A stretch of 64,000 nt of DNA from Tritrichomonas musculus. Taxonomy: Eukaryota; Parabasalia; Tritrichomonadida; Tritrichomonadidae. The notes beneath the pieces are model-generated. The model searched no databases, was not told where the DNA came from, and worked only from the letters and a program-made list of their open reading frames with translations. Made by a program: the position numbers and the translations under genes. Shown one piece after another: positions 46,162 through 57,284 of this stretch. Position 1 is the first letter of the stretch, and every line of letters starts with the position of its first letter. The stretch lies in the NCBI GenBank assembly GCA_039105265.1, contig JAPFFF010000002.1, forward strand, positions 558,001 through 622,000. Reading direction: 5' to 3'.

Positions 46162-47908
46162 GCCCGCTAGGCGGTATGTAGTCTCGGTAAAAATTATGTA
46201 AAAATATAAAAAGATTTGTTTTTTCAATTATTTAATTTAGATTATTTTTTCTGAATGTTTTACACTTTTTGAAGGTTCTTCAGAAAAGACTAACAATACT
46301 TTAGTTGATCCATTTAGAATGTTAGATAAACCAGTTTTGGAACCAGCATTTTAAGCTCTTTAAATAACTCAAGGACGGGATCCTGAGACATACTTTACTG
46401 GTTTATGTGCTGTTTGCTACTATCTCTTGTATTTTTTAATATTGATTCTAAAGATGGCAACATCCAGATCCCGAACTACAGTACGAAAGCTCAGGAACGT
46501 TATTTTGAGCCATGTATTACTGGTTAAGATCTGTTTTTCCCATCTCTTTTATATTGATTCAGATGCGGCCATCATCTAGATTCATGCATTTTAAACTTTC
46601 TCAATAACTCAAGGACGCTATCCTAAGCAATACTTTATTAGTGGATGAGATCCTTGCTACTCCAAAGGCCCTCACCCTTGAACCTATACAAAAATGTCAC
46701 ATCACAATAAATGAGCTATATTTACTAAAAAGGTTTCGTTATGATAAGTATTTTCACTGCTCACAAACAGACTATGAAAAAAGTTCTATAAAAAAAAAAA
46801 AAAAAAAAAAAAAAAGTAACTAAATCTAATAAAAGAACAAACACTTATACATATTGAGTATGCTTACTTTTAAGATGAAGGAGAACAAGATCCAACTAAA
46901 AATTCTCTTTTACTGTATTAAAATTTATTCGACAGGCCAGTACAAACATACATACACTACTTACGTTGTGTTTTGCATTTTCAAAATATCGACATGCTTA
47001 ACCATCATATCTACATCATTATTAAATTAACACATAATCATTCTTGTAGCATAGTTCTTGTCTATTCAAAGTTTGTAAAACAGCACAGCACAAATATGGA
47101 TTCTTTCCACTGGTTGATGAATATGACCAATGGTGTCCTAAAGCAGTTTTTAGTATAAAGTACTCCAAAGTATCTGCAAATTCATTATTATAATCATCAT
47201 GAATTTTAGATTCCCAAATTTTGTAGGTAAATTCTAGCCTGTTTAATTTGATTTTAACTATTTTTTGTTGAATTTTTGGGAAATCATCATATGGAATATT
47301 CCATATGATAAAGACTAAAGTAATTAACTTTTTGAAAATAACCTAAAATAAATTTGAGAGAAAGACTGTTTTACTATAAGGTTTTTTTAACACACGTTAA
47401 TTGGTGCCTATAAAATTGTGTAGCTCTTCTGAGGTCTTTGCAAATTCAATTAAAATTCAAAAGCAGTGAAACAATACCACTTTTTGAAAATATAAACTAT
47501 TTAAAAAGTTTATATAGCATTACTCCTTTCTGACTCCAACGAAGTTCAAAGATTAATATTACCAATGGTCAATTTATTGTTGAATTTTCTCAAGTTAAAA
47601 TCATTTATTATTGTTATCACTCATTCTCTTTTGAATAATTCTTGATTAAGCTTTTCCAAGGAATTCACAACCAATTTGATATTTGAATTAAAAATTATCG
47701 TTATTCACAAAAAAATTCTTTTATCTATTAATATATCTCTATAAAATCAAGAATAATTGGATCATATTTTTTAATATAAAATATCCCATTAAATACGAAT
47801 ATATTTTTATTTATAGGTATTTAAGATTTCAATTTATATGGCCAAAATTACAACTAATCTTTTTGATGTATAATAAGTGAATTTTGACTAATATTTTTAA
47901 ACGTTAAA
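46058..47908. other. 1.85 kb spacer with decayed repeats and an A26 tract
   Basis: Less AT-rich than other spacers between ~46140 and 47170. Holds the NPL4 duplication, a decayed tandem-repeat coding stretch (separate entry) and A26 at 46790-46815. 47170-47908 looks featureless except for TGGCCAAAA at 47839-47847, 62-70 bases before the next ATG. Confidence 0.5.
46250..47160 (+). pseudogene. Decayed tandem-repeat coding region
   Basis: Three related segments (~46350-46470, ~46480-46580, ~46590-46670) share AACTCAAGGACG ... ATACTTTA-type sequence with a period of roughly 105-130 bp. In the plus strand they read as variants of TQGRDPETYFTG / AQERYFEPCITG / TQGRYPKQYFISG, preceded by LVDPF ... 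VLEPAF or LVDEI ... LTLEPI, with many stops and frame changes. A further coding-like piece (FFPLVDEYDQWCPKAVF) is found near 47100-47150. I do not recognise the protein family. It looks like the remains of a repeat protein gene. Confidence 0.4.
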
Positions 47909-50900
47909 ATGAAATTTTCTTCCTTGACTCCAGAATCTGATATAGAAACATGGACTTCCACATTTTTTTCAGTACTGGATCCCAGGGGAGATTTCAAAGA
48001 TTTTTTAAATTCATTAACTGAAAATTTAAAATTAATTTTAAACGAAAAAACTTATCCACAGAAATTCATAGAGTATTTTTACAAAGAAACATTTCCTAGC
48101 ACAATAAAACGAATTATACATTTTCAGTGCATATCAAACTCGAGTTCTAAAATGAGTGTAGTATATTTTTTTCGAGAAGCTGCTAAATTTGTTTATTTTT
48201 CACTCAAAAATAATATCGAAGAATTATTTCCTTCTTTAGTTTCAATGTTTGATCCAAAAGCGATAGTATATCTCAAAAATAATAGTTATTCTTATTCAAA
48301 TTTTTATGAATATTTATATAAAGATTGTTTTAATTCGGATTCAATCAAAAAAATTCCATCTTTTTTTAATGATAACGAGGAAGTGAAAATATCACATTTT
48401 AATTTTATTTTCAAAATATTTTCAGCCAATTTGAATTATTTTAAAAGGAATATTTTAGAATTATCTTCACCAGTGTTGCAACCTTATCTCAACTATATAA
48501 ATGAAATAGAGAATCTTCACGAAATTAATTCTCGAATTCTTCAAGATTCGTTAACGTCTTTTATAGAATTAATGAGCAACACAACTAACTATCAATTTTA
48601 CATCCAATTATTTAATTTTCTGACTAAATGTTTAAAATCAGATATGATTGAAAAACAAGCAATTGCGGCAAAAACGATTTCAAGCTTTTGCACAACAAAA
48701 AATGACATTTTTTATTTTTTGCAAAATTCTGAAATTAAGGAATGCATTCATAATTTTCTTGAAACAGCAATTAATTCCGAATTAAGTATCGTTGTCATTA
48801 ATCTTTTTATTCCTTTCTTTGAGACCATGTGCAATCCGAGAGTATCATTGTTAGATTTCCAAAATATTTGTAAATTATATGATATTGCATCAACGTCTAC
48901 AGATTCAGATCAGCAGTCACCACTTTTTTCATTTATTGCCAATTCAATAGATAGTCTTCCTGAAGAAGCACAGTCACACATCATCGATTACATTACTTCT
49001 CCACCATCAAGTTCCAGCACTTATAAATTTTTAACAAAAATGACAAAAAAATTTTGGACAAGTAACCCAGACAAAGCAATAAACAAAGTTAATTTGATTT
49101 TAAACGAGACAGAAAGAGATCAAAGTGCGCGAGAAGCAATCATTTCCATATATAAGCAAGATATCATTCCTGATCAATCACGAATTATACTTGTTAAAGA
49201 AATCATTAAAAAAATATCAGATAGTGAAGAATCTTCAGAGTTTGCGCAGAATGTTTTATGCTCAATCATTGAATCAACAAATAAATTGAGAGCAATTTTC
49301 ACAAAGGAAATCAATGAAGATATCATTTCGAAAATGACAAAAGATAATAAAAAAATCATCTTTAAAATAGCAACAATGCTCTTCTCCAAGTCATCAATTC
49401 AATTATCAAAAAATGACATTTTAACTTTCTCTTCATTTGGACTTGATGATAAACTTTGGACTTTTTATAAAGATTTGTTTGATACAAGCAAAATGAATCA
49501 TTCAAATGGAATTTTTGATATAATTGTTGAACAAGCCAGAGATCAATCGTTTACTACCAAAATAACTAAGGTTTTTATTGACTTTTTGATCTCTTTGATT
49601 GGATTTGAGAATAAGATCCTCTTCAGTTCCTGGAAAAAGAAAAATTCCACAATGGATGGAAACCCTAAATATGTTGACATATTATTTAATGCATTCGCTT
49701 CATCAAGAAACGATCAAGCAACAAATTTATCTGAAGAATACTTGATACAAATGTTTACTACAATGAAGCCAATTCGATCTTGCTTATTTTCATTCATTGA
49801 ATCAAAACTTAATGATGAAATTTTTATAAATAATTATAATGTTCTTCATATTATTCTTGAATTTATCAAAATCTCTGAAGTAAACGTTGATCCTGAAGAC
49901 TTTGAGCATGAAAGGCACAAGTATTCATCAGATTGCATAATAATTAATTGCGTAAGGAACGATGAATTTGAATTCAAAATTCATATCAAACCAGATTCAA
50001 CACTTTTGTGTTTGTTACAGCGAATTGCAATTCGAAAAAAAGAAAAGAAAGTAACATCTACAAAATTCACAAAAAGTTCAGATGAAAAAAAGAAACTTTT
50101 TGAATTGGGAATTAAAGATAAAGATTATTTTTCTTTTAGCATTAACCACGACCAATTTGATGAATATGAAATGCCAATGTCTTTACTTTTGATGCAAAAT
50201 GGATTTGTTGAAAAATTACTTTCATTATCAAGTGATGAACTAGATGATAAACATTTAAATGTGATTGAAAAACTCTTGAATATTTTGCCAACCGATGAAA
50301 AGGTAATCAAAAATAAATTTGATTCGATGAATAAATTTGTTAATAAATTAAAAAACGGATACACTTCAAAAATTAAAAAGAAATACTTTTTACAATCATT
50401 GTTATCAATTGTGAGAGAAAATAAAGAAAAAGAGAAGCCAACACATTTTGAATCATCGCAATTCATTAAAAATGGAGGAATTGATGTAGTCTCGTCTTTA
50501 TTATTAGAATACCAAGACCCTTTTTATTTTGAATTTTTGAACGAATTATTTCATAATAATGGAGATTCATTCAAACCATCATTAAATATAATAATCAATT
50601 GTTTCTTTGATTCAGTTATTGACGATTGGGCAAATTCAAGTTCATTTTCATTGTTTCACAAGTGTTTACGTTACTTTGTTGATGATGTTAAAGAAATAAT
50701 CGACTCAGATAAAGATAAATTTCTTCAGTCATTTAATAAAGTATCTCGAAGATCATGGAATAAATATGCTAAATCACTAAATCTGGATCCAAAATATTTA
50801 TTTGAAATTGCCACTCAATCATTAGAGCCCAATCAAATTAATCTTCCTTTTTATGTCAAACTTCTTTCGAAAACAATTAGCACAATCATTAAGGATATTG

Positions 50901-53900
50901 AGAGCAAAAAAGATTTTCAAGTTCCTCCACTTATTTATGACTCTAGCTTTTTAAATCATTGCTGCTCGATGTTGAAATGGGATGAAGTTAAGCCATCAAT
51001 TGATGACCTTGTTGAAATAATATTTATGATCACAAACACCTTTTCGAAGAAGAATGAAGAATTAAAAGAAATTACAAAGAAACACGAAGAATTATTAGTT
51101 TCTATAGTTTTTACCAATTCAGATCCAAATACCCAACAAAAACTAATAGATAACATAAAATTATGTCATACACAAGTAACTGAAGATTATCTTGAAAAAT
51201 TATTTAGTAGTAACAAAGATATTGATGATCATTGGAATTATTCACCAGAACTTTTTATGAGAGAGTCTCCATTTATTGGACTTCGTAATTTGGGAGCAAC
51301 CTGTTTCTTTAACTCAATTATTCAACAATTATATCATCTTTATCCAGTTCAGTATTTGATGTCTACTTATAAATTCCCAAAGGATTCTGAGCTCAATCTA
51401 TTACAATCATTATTCCTTCAAATGCATTATTCAGATAGAAAGTTCTGTGATACTGAGCCATTCATCAAACAATGGCATGGCTGGCTTGGTGAGTTAATCA
51501 ATACTCGTGAGCAGCATGATGCTGTTGAATTTTTTGGCTTTTTAATTGATGCCCTTCCTGGCCCTATCAAAAAGTTGTTCACAGGGAAGTTAATAAATAT
51601 AATAACTAGGAAGAATGGGGACGTTATTCACCCTGATTCAGAAGCATTCATAGATTTAAGTGTTCCTATTAAAGATATGAAAAATCTTGAAGAATCTCTT
51701 CAGAGCATTATTGCAACAGAAGAACTACAAATGCAAGATGATGCGACAAATAAAAGCATAACTGTTTACAAATCTGTTAAAATTGAAGAAGCTCCGCCAA
51801 TACTTGTTATTCATCTCAAACGTTTTGAATATTTAATGAAAACTTATGAGAGAAAGAAGTTGAATGATAGATTCACTTTCCCTACTGATTTAAATATAGA
51901 CAAGATATCTCAAAATCCAACAAATACAAATTATAAACTAGTTGGAATTGTTATTCATTCAGGTACCGCAATCGGAGGACATTATACCTCATTTATAAAG
52001 AAAAAAGCAAATAAGCCAAATAGTCAATGGTGGAAATTTAATGATATCGAAGTTTGTCCTATCTCAACGGAAGATGTCGAATCAGCAGCTTATGGAAGCC
52101 AACAACAATCATCTTCAGCTTATGTATTATTTTATATTAAAGAGGACTTCATTCTGAATGTGGATGAAGTGGAAACAGGTGAGGAGGAAGTAGATAATTC
52201 AAAAAGTGAACCAAAAGTGAATGATAAAAATAATATTGTTTCTTTCTTTAAGGAACTTGATTATACTGATAAAGTAAATATTGACTTCATTTTAAATGAC
52301 AATTTAGCATTCAAACACACTCAGTCAATGTTTACTGAACCAGTTATTAATTTTGTCCGAAGTATTCAAAGAGATGTTACACTTTCTATCACGTTTTTCA
52401 ATAATGTTCTTTGCCACTCACAATTTGATAAACAAAGTAAAGAATTCGCTGAAGATTTGGTCGAAAGAATTGAAAAATATAATCAACAAAAAGAATCGCT
52501 ATATTACTTATACAATCAGGTACGAAAAGTTTACGAAAACTTATTAAATGCTTCGCATGATGAAATAATTGAAGGCTTGTGCGATATTATCGTTTGCTGT
52601 TCCAAAGATGATATATCAATATGTATTCCAATACTTGAACTTCTTAAAGGGAATGTTTATTCATTCAGACAAACACCAAGAATTTATGAAATGATTCATG
52701 ACATAATAAAAGAAAACATTGATAAATATTTTAAAAATAAAAAGTTGAATTTAATTCAACTTTACCAAAGTATGAACGATGATGATATAATTGAAGATCC
52801 CTTCACTATCATTTATCATAAAATTATGGAAATAATCACTTTGGCTTATACGGAATCTCGCCCACAACTTTTTGCTAGTTTGAATTTTTCTGATCTTTTT
52901 AGTATAATTCAAGAATTAATTGGTAAACTAGATGATGTTGACCTTTCAACATTTAATGATTTTGAATCAATGATCACAAAATCAAATTTACATTACACGC
53001 CTTTCAAAAAAATGATGAGAGAATATAACGAAAATAAATCAAAGAAGAAAGGGGGTTATTCCACATCATTTTTTGATTATTCAAAAAATAATTTTAGCGA
53101 ATCATCTAAAACAAGTACTGCACATCCCTCACTAAAGAAATCTTTATTATCAACAACAACTACTCTTAATGCTTCAAAGCTACGAAAAGAGCCAACTTAT
53201 CAACCTCCACGAAAAGAGCCAGGCCAACTTTCTCTCGTAATTAGCGCAGCTACCAATTCAAATCAAGAAACTGATGAAGTAAAAATCGATAATATTTTGA
53301 AGTTTTTAACAAATGATAAGCCTAATTTCCAATCAGAATTGGAAGAACTCATCAAAGACAAGTCGCACGTATTTTTAAAAAATTTTTATCAACACGTGCT
53401 AGATGCAATTAAAAGTCATCTTGCTTTAGTTTCTGCTATAGTTAAGCATTCACCGAATTGTTTCATTTTTTATTTTATCAAATCAGATTCTGAATATAGA
53501 AAACAAACCTTACAATTCTATAGAAGTTTCACTCGTATTATTGATAAAGAAAAAAAAGAAAGATTATTTGAGAATTGCACCAACTTCATAAAATCAGATT
53601 TTCAAGAACATATTAATTATGCTTATAACAAAGCAAATCAGATGACGGAAGATAGTTCTAGAATATATCAATTCCTTCAATTTTATGAAGATATTCTGAA
53701 ATGTTATACCAAATTAAGACACTTGGAACAGATCAATGCAAAAGCAATTTACGAGAAAATACAACTTATTTCAAAGAAAAATGTTTTAAATGATATTAAT
53801 CTTAAAATATTACTTCAAATTTTTGGCACTTTAGAATCTGACTTAACAAAAGGCTACTTTGAAAATATTTGTGATCTCATATTGCTCAGCAATTCACCTA

Positions 53901-55030
53901 GTTATTTATCCACTTTACCACTTTTCTTTAAAAAAGATATAAAAGAGAGAGCTTCAGAAGTCATGAAAAAAGAAAGTTTTAAAAAATATATTTCTTTATG
54001 TTGGCGTGAAGGAAATCTAAAAGAAGTATCTGACTGCCAAAGAGATATAACTAAAGAAATTCCCGATACTAAACCCATTTTTGAAGCAATTTACCAGAAT
54101 TATAAAACAACAAAAAAAAATACTGAATCGTCAATAAGTTTGAAATCAATTTTGCCATTAATTAAAGAAGAAAGTAGATCCATAAATCCTGAGGAATTTG
54201 GCTCTTATATTACTTGCTTCTTTTCAACTATCATTGGCACAAATCCAGATAATAAAGAGGTTTCAGCTTTTGCTGAATATCTCGACACACGTTTAATAAA
54301 AAACAAAGAAGAAGAAATCGGGAAATTTTCATTTGATGCAAAAAGAGTGGCAGAACGTGCTCAACAATGTTTTCCACTTCAAAACAATCTAATTCATGTA
54401 TTAAGACTAGTTTTTAGACACTCGTCTAGTGAAAATGATGATTTACTTATTGATTTTATAGATCGTCAGATTCCGAAAGGTTTCAATGAAATTCCAAATA
54501 ATTATTTCAATGATTTGATTCCTTTCTTGCTTAAACGTAACGAAGAAGAAATGATTAAGAAAATAGTTCAAGCACTAAAAACAGATAAACAAATTCCTTG
54601 CCTAATTACGGTTTTTAGTTTTATTGCTAGTTCCATTAAAAATAAAAAATCTTCATCTGATTGCTGGGATATTGAATGGATTACAAATACGCTTTGCACA
54701 ATACCATTATCAGTTTATAGGAAAGATAAAAATCATTTATGCGATTTTCTTTCTACTTTTAATGGGAAAGATTTTATTCAGCTATTCAAGTCGCTACAAG
54801 ATAATGATAATTATATTGCAATTTCATTCCTTGTTAAGTATTTGGATGCTAAGGATAGCACAGATATAATTAACGAATTGAAAAAACATAGTAAATATAA
54901 TTCAACTCCTAAAGGAAGCAGGTTAAACCCCGAAGAAAAAAGTTATTTTGAGAAGATAATTCAACCTATAGGCTGCAATGATGACGATGATGATCCTGAT
55001 GTCATTCCTATGAGCCCAAAGCGCAAATAA
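47909..55030 (+). CDS. Giant ubiquitin C-terminal hydrolase (USP9X/USP34-like)
   Basis: 2373 residues. Long alpha-helical N-terminal (~1-1110) and C-terminal (~1450-2370) regions flank a central C19 protease domain (~1118-1412). The Cys box is GLRNLGATCFFNSIIQQL, the His box is GGHYTSFIKK and the acidic box is WWKFNDIEV, so the catalytic triad is intact. The size and helical flanks match the USP9X/USP24/USP34 group. The usual CxxC zinc ligands of the fingers subdomain are missing (ITRKNGDVIHPDSEAF; TNKSITVYKSV). A low-complexity Ser/Lys/Thr linker sits near ~1715-1770. The tail ends in an acidic DDDDDPD stretch. A TAAA signal overlaps the stop. Confidence 0.93.
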   Translation: MKFSSLTPESDIETWTSTFFSVLDPRGDFKDFLNSLTENLKLILNEKTYPQKFIEYFYKETFPSTIKRIIHFQCISNSSSKMSVVYFFREAAKFVYFSLKNNIEELFPSLVSMFDPKAIVYLKNNSYSYSNFYEYLYKDCFNSDSIKKIPSFFNDNEEVKISHFNFIFKIFSANLNYFKRNILELSSPVLQPYLNYINEIENLHEINSRILQDSLTSFIELMSNTTNYQFYIQLFNFLTKCLKSDMIEKQAIAAKTISSFCTTKNDIFYFLQNSEIKECIHNFLETAINSELSIVVINLFIPFFETMCNPRVSLLDFQNICKLYDIASTSTDSDQQSPLFSFIANSIDSLPEEAQSHIIDYITSPPSSSSTYKFLTKMTKKFWTSNPDKAINKVNLILNETERDQSAREAIISIYKQDIIPDQSRIILVKEIIKKISDSEESSEFAQNVLCSIIESTNKLRAIFTKEINEDIISKMTKDNKKIIFKIATMLFSKSSIQLSKNDILTFSSFGLDDKLWTFYKDLFDTSKMNHSNGIFDIIVEQARDQSFTTKITKVFIDFLISLIGFENKILFSSWKKKNSTMDGNPKYVDILFNAFASSRNDQATNLSEEYLIQMFTTMKPIRSCLFSFIESKLNDEIFINNYNVLHIILEFIKISEVNVDPEDFEHERHKYSSDCIIINCVRNDEFEFKIHIKPDSTLLCLLQRIAIRKKEKKVTSTKFTKSSDEKKKLFELGIKDKDYFSFSINHDQFDEYEMPMSLLLMQNGFVEKLLSLSSDELDDKHLNVIEKLLNILPTDEKVIKNKFDSMNKFVNKLKNGYTSKIKKKYFLQSLLSIVRENKEKEKPTHFESSQFIKNGGIDVVSSLLLEYQDPFYFEFLNELFHNNGDSFKPSLNIIINCFFDSVIDDWANSSSFSLFHKCLRYFVDDVKEIIDSDKDKFLQSFNKVSRRSWNKYAKSLNLDPKYLFEIATQSLEPNQINLPFYVKLLSKTISTIIKDIESKKDFQVPPLIYDSSFLNHCCSMLKWDEVKPSIDDLVEIIFMITNTFSKKNEELKEITKKHEELLVSIVFTNSDPNTQQKLIDNIKLCHTQVTEDYLEKLFSSNKDIDDHWNYSPELFMRESPFIGLRNLGATCFFNSIIQQLYHLYPVQYLMSTYKFPKDSELNLLQSLFLQMHYSDRKFCDTEPFIKQWHGWLGELINTREQHDAVEFFGFLIDALPGPIKKLFTGKLINIITRKNGDVIHPDSEAFIDLSVPIKDMKNLEESLQSIIATEELQMQDDATNKSITVYKSVKIEEAPPILVIHLKRFEYLMKTYERKKLNDRFTFPTDLNIDKISQNPTNTNYKLVGIVIHSGTAIGGHYTSFIKKKANKPNSQWWKFNDIEVCPISTEDVESAAYGSQQQSSSAYVLFYIKEDFILNVDEVETGEEEVDNSKSEPKVNDKNNIVSFFKELDYTDKVNIDFILNDNLAFKHTQSMFTEPVINFVRSIQRDVTLSITFFNNVLCHSQFDKQSKEFAEDLVERIEKYNQQKESLYYLYNQVRKVYENLLNASHDEIIEGLCDIIVCCSKDDISICIPILELLKGNVYSFRQTPRIYEMIHDIIKENIDKYFKNKKLNLIQLYQSMNDDDIIEDPFTIIYHKIMEIITLAYTESRPQLFASLNFSDLFSIIQELIGKLDDVDLSTFNDFESMITKSNLHYTPFKKMMREYNENKSKKKGGYSTSFFDYSKNNFSESSKTSTAHPSLKKSLLSTTTTLNASKLRKEPTYQPPRKEPGQLSLVISAATNSNQETDEVKIDNILKFLTNDKPNFQSELEELIKDKSHVFLKNFYQHVLDAIKSHLALVSAIVKHSPNCFIFYFIKSDSEYRKQTLQFYRSFTRIIDKEKKERLFENCTNFIKSDFQEHINYAYNKANQMTEDSSRIYQFLQFYEDILKCYTKLRHLEQINAKAIYEKIQLISKKNVLNDINLKILLQIFGTLESDLTKGYFENICDLILLSNSPSYLSTLPLFFKKDIKERASEVMKKESFKKYISLCWREGNLKEVSDCQRDITKEIPDTKPIFEAIYQNYKTTKKNTESSISLKSILPLIKEESRSINPEEFGSYITCFFSTIIGTNPDNKEVSAFAEYLDTRLIKNKEEEIGKFSFDAKRVAERAQQCFPLQNNLIHVLRLVFRHSSSENDDLLIDFIDRQIPKGFNEIPNNYFNDLIPFLLKRNEEEMIKKIVQALKTDKQIPCLITVFSFIASSIKNKKSSSDCWDIEWITNTLCTIPLSVYRKDKNHLCDFLSTFNGKDFIQLFKSLQDNDNYIAISFLVKYLDAKDSTDIINELKKHSKYNSTPKGSRLNPEEKSYFEKIIQPIGCNDDDDDPDVIPMSPKRK

Positions 55031-55237
55031 AATGTTTGTTTATAAATAAAAACATTACATTAATAATACTATTTTATGAGTTTGCTAAAAAAACTTTAAA
55101 ATTTAAATAGTTGAACAAATATTTATAAAAATCGAAATCACATTTAAGAAAATTGAACAAATATTATTTTGTTAATTTCCAATTTTTCGTAATAATTATT
55201 ACAAGAATGAAAGCTGTTGAGAGTATTTTCTGAAAAA

Positions 55238-56761
55238 TTAGAAATTAAACTCAATGTGGATGTTTTGACCACCAAAGTGAAAAGTTTCTCCTTGAGCACC
55301 ACCTTCCATATCGTTATCATTGAAGAAGAAATCAAATGGGCTGCCTTGTCCACCCATTGTTTGTTTGATGATATCAAATGGATCGAATCCATCACCGAAA
55401 GGATTCTCTCCAGCACCTGACATTGGATCATCTGGATCAATTCCTTGGTCATATAAATTTCTTCTTTTTGGATCAGAGAGGATTTCATAAGCGGTATTAA
55501 TTTTAACCATCATCGCTTCAGCTTCTTTCTTTGCTTCTTTATCGCTATATCTGTCAGGGTGCCACTTTATAACCATTTTTCTGTATGCAGCTTTAATTTC
55601 AACACTTGTGGCTGTTTTTGAAACATTAAGAATTTTATAATGGTCTACATGAGTAGCTGCTTTTTTCATTTCATGTGCTTTTTGCATACCTTCAACAGCT
55701 CTACGATTTTGGGGATTTTGACTTTGAACTGAATTGTAGTCGAAAATTGCTGCATCATAATCGCCAAGTTCAAGATGAATATCACCTCTTTCGAGAATTA
55801 AATCGAGATTTGACGGATTTGCTTTTATCATATCATCCAAAACATCAATGATATGATGCTTGTCGTTTTTGAGTTTGAGGAATTTGATTTGGAGCATATT
55901 TGTTGATTGAACGAGCGGCGAATTTGAAGGACAAAATTGTCTTGTTGAATTAATGGTATGATTAATTGCAATTTCAGCTTTTTCTTGGTCATTCTTATTT
56001 AAAGCACTTTCAGCAGCTTTCTTATATGCTACAATATTGTTGATTGTAGAAAATGCAACCGAAGCATTTTTTGGTGCTTTTTTAGATTTCATTGAAATTT
56101 TTAATAATTTTTTAGCATCATCTAATTTATCTTTGCAAAGATTAATAACTCCTTTTCTATAATTCATTTTGGGGTCATCTGCATATTCACCACTTACACT
56201 ATTTGTAAGTTCTTCGTATTTTGAATGATCTCCTTCAAGCCATGCGATATCACTTCTCATCATCAAATATTTAGATGCTTTTGGACAGACGCGTAGAACT
56301 CGATCAAGATATTTTTTACTTTCATCAATTTGGCCATTATTCATAAAATTGTCAATACTTTTGGATAATTTCTTAACATCGTTGATTGATCGAAGAGTTT
56401 TCATGTCATTTGCTGATTTTGCGTCTTTTGTAGCTGTCTCGAAGTCTCCAAGTTGAAGATGAGCTTGTGCACGTAATGTTAAAGCAGAACGAATTTCTTC
56501 ATTTGATGCTTTCATTTTCAAAATCTTTGAACAATCATTTATGCAATCACTAGGCATAGCCATATGGAGTGCACAGGTAGCACGAAGGTTATAAAGATTT
56601 GGCTCGGCATCTTTGTTTTTTTCTTTTATAATTTTATTTAAACGAGTGTAAGCTTCCCAATATTGGTTGAAAGCCATAAGTTGCTCAACTTCCTGGAGAG
56701 GTTCTAATGGCTGGAAGAGACTTTGAAAAAAGTTAGCAATAATAAAGAATACGCAAAGCAT
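55238..56761 (-). CDS. P58IPK/DNAJC3-like ER co-chaperone
   Basis: 507 residues. The N-terminal hydrophobic signal (MLCVFFIIANFFQSLF) is followed by TPR repeats across ~25-370 (for example FNQYWEAYTRLNKII, LQLGDFETATKDAKSA, LELGDYDAAIFDYNSV). A J domain covers ~378-445 with HYKILNVSKTATSVEIKAAY and the HPD motif in KWHPDRYSD, so it can stimulate Hsp70/BiP ATPase. A Gly/Phe-rich tail follows (GENPFGDGFDPFDI). Signal, then TPR, then J domain, then G/F is the DNAJC3 order. No KDEL-like ER-retention signal is seen at the C-terminus (ends HIEFNF). Convergent with the giant USP gene across ~200 bp. Confidence 0.92.
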   Translation of the reverse strand: MLCVFFIIANFFQSLFQPLEPLQEVEQLMAFNQYWEAYTRLNKIIKEKNKDAEPNLYNLRATCALHMAMPSDCINDCSKILKMKASNEEIRSALTLRAQAHLQLGDFETATKDAKSANDMKTLRSINDVKKLSKSIDNFMNNGQIDESKKYLDRVLRVCPKASKYLMMRSDIAWLEGDHSKYEELTNSVSGEYADDPKMNYRKGVINLCKDKLDDAKKLLKISMKSKKAPKNASVAFSTINNIVAYKKAAESALNKNDQEKAEIAINHTINSTRQFCPSNSPLVQSTNMLQIKFLKLKNDKHHIIDVLDDMIKANPSNLDLILERGDIHLELGDYDAAIFDYNSVQSQNPQNRRAVEGMQKAHEMKKAATHVDHYKILNVSKTATSVEIKAAYRKMVIKWHPDRYSDKEAKKEAEAMMVKINTAYEILSDPKRRNLYDQGIDPDDPMSGAGENPFGDGFDPFDIIKQTMGGQGSPFDFFFNDNDMEGGAQGETFHFGGQNIHIEFNF

Positions 56762-57140
56762 TTATTTTGATTTAAGAATTTCAACAATTAATTTAGCCGA
56801 CCAAAGGAATAACTTTTTGAATATACTTTTTGTTAATATTTGAAACAGCAATATTCTCAAAAGGTTTGAATTTTTTTGTTTCAAATTTCAAATATTTTAC
56901 CGGAATCTCCACCACAACATGTAATATCAATTAAATTTTTTCAAAAATATGCAAGCAAATAATTAATGCAAAAGTATTTATCATTAATATTAAAAAATTA
57001 TTAAAGAAACAAAAATTTATTAGAATAGAAGTTTTAACAGCATTATCATCAAGTTAAAATAGTAATTTTGCTTAAGCTAATATTGTTTGAGCTCAGAGCT
57101 ATTTAAAAGGTCATAATTTTCTGAGTCCATTTTATATTTC

Positions 57141-57284
57141 ATGATTTATCAAAGAGAAGAAGCAAATGCTCCTAATTTTGATTTTCCAATGACTAAAGAA
57201 TCAAATTCTCTACTTGAATTAAGAACGACAGAAGCTGACTTTATGAACGAAAGAATTGTATCTGAAAGTGATATCTTTACATAA
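57141..57284 (+). CDS. Candidate micro-gene (47 residues)
   Basis: ATG at 57141 to TAA at 57282-57284. The codon use (GAA GAA GCA AAT GCT CCT; GAA TCT-type codons) and acidic, mixed-residue peptide (MIYQREEANAPNFDFPMTKE...) resemble real genes in the window and contrast with flanking DNA. The stop is part of TAAA, a trichomonad polyadenylation-type signal. No family recognised. It could instead be the remnant of a larger decayed gene. Confidence 0.35.
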   Translation: MIYQREEANAPNFDFPMTKESNSLLELRTTEADFMNERIVSESDIFT

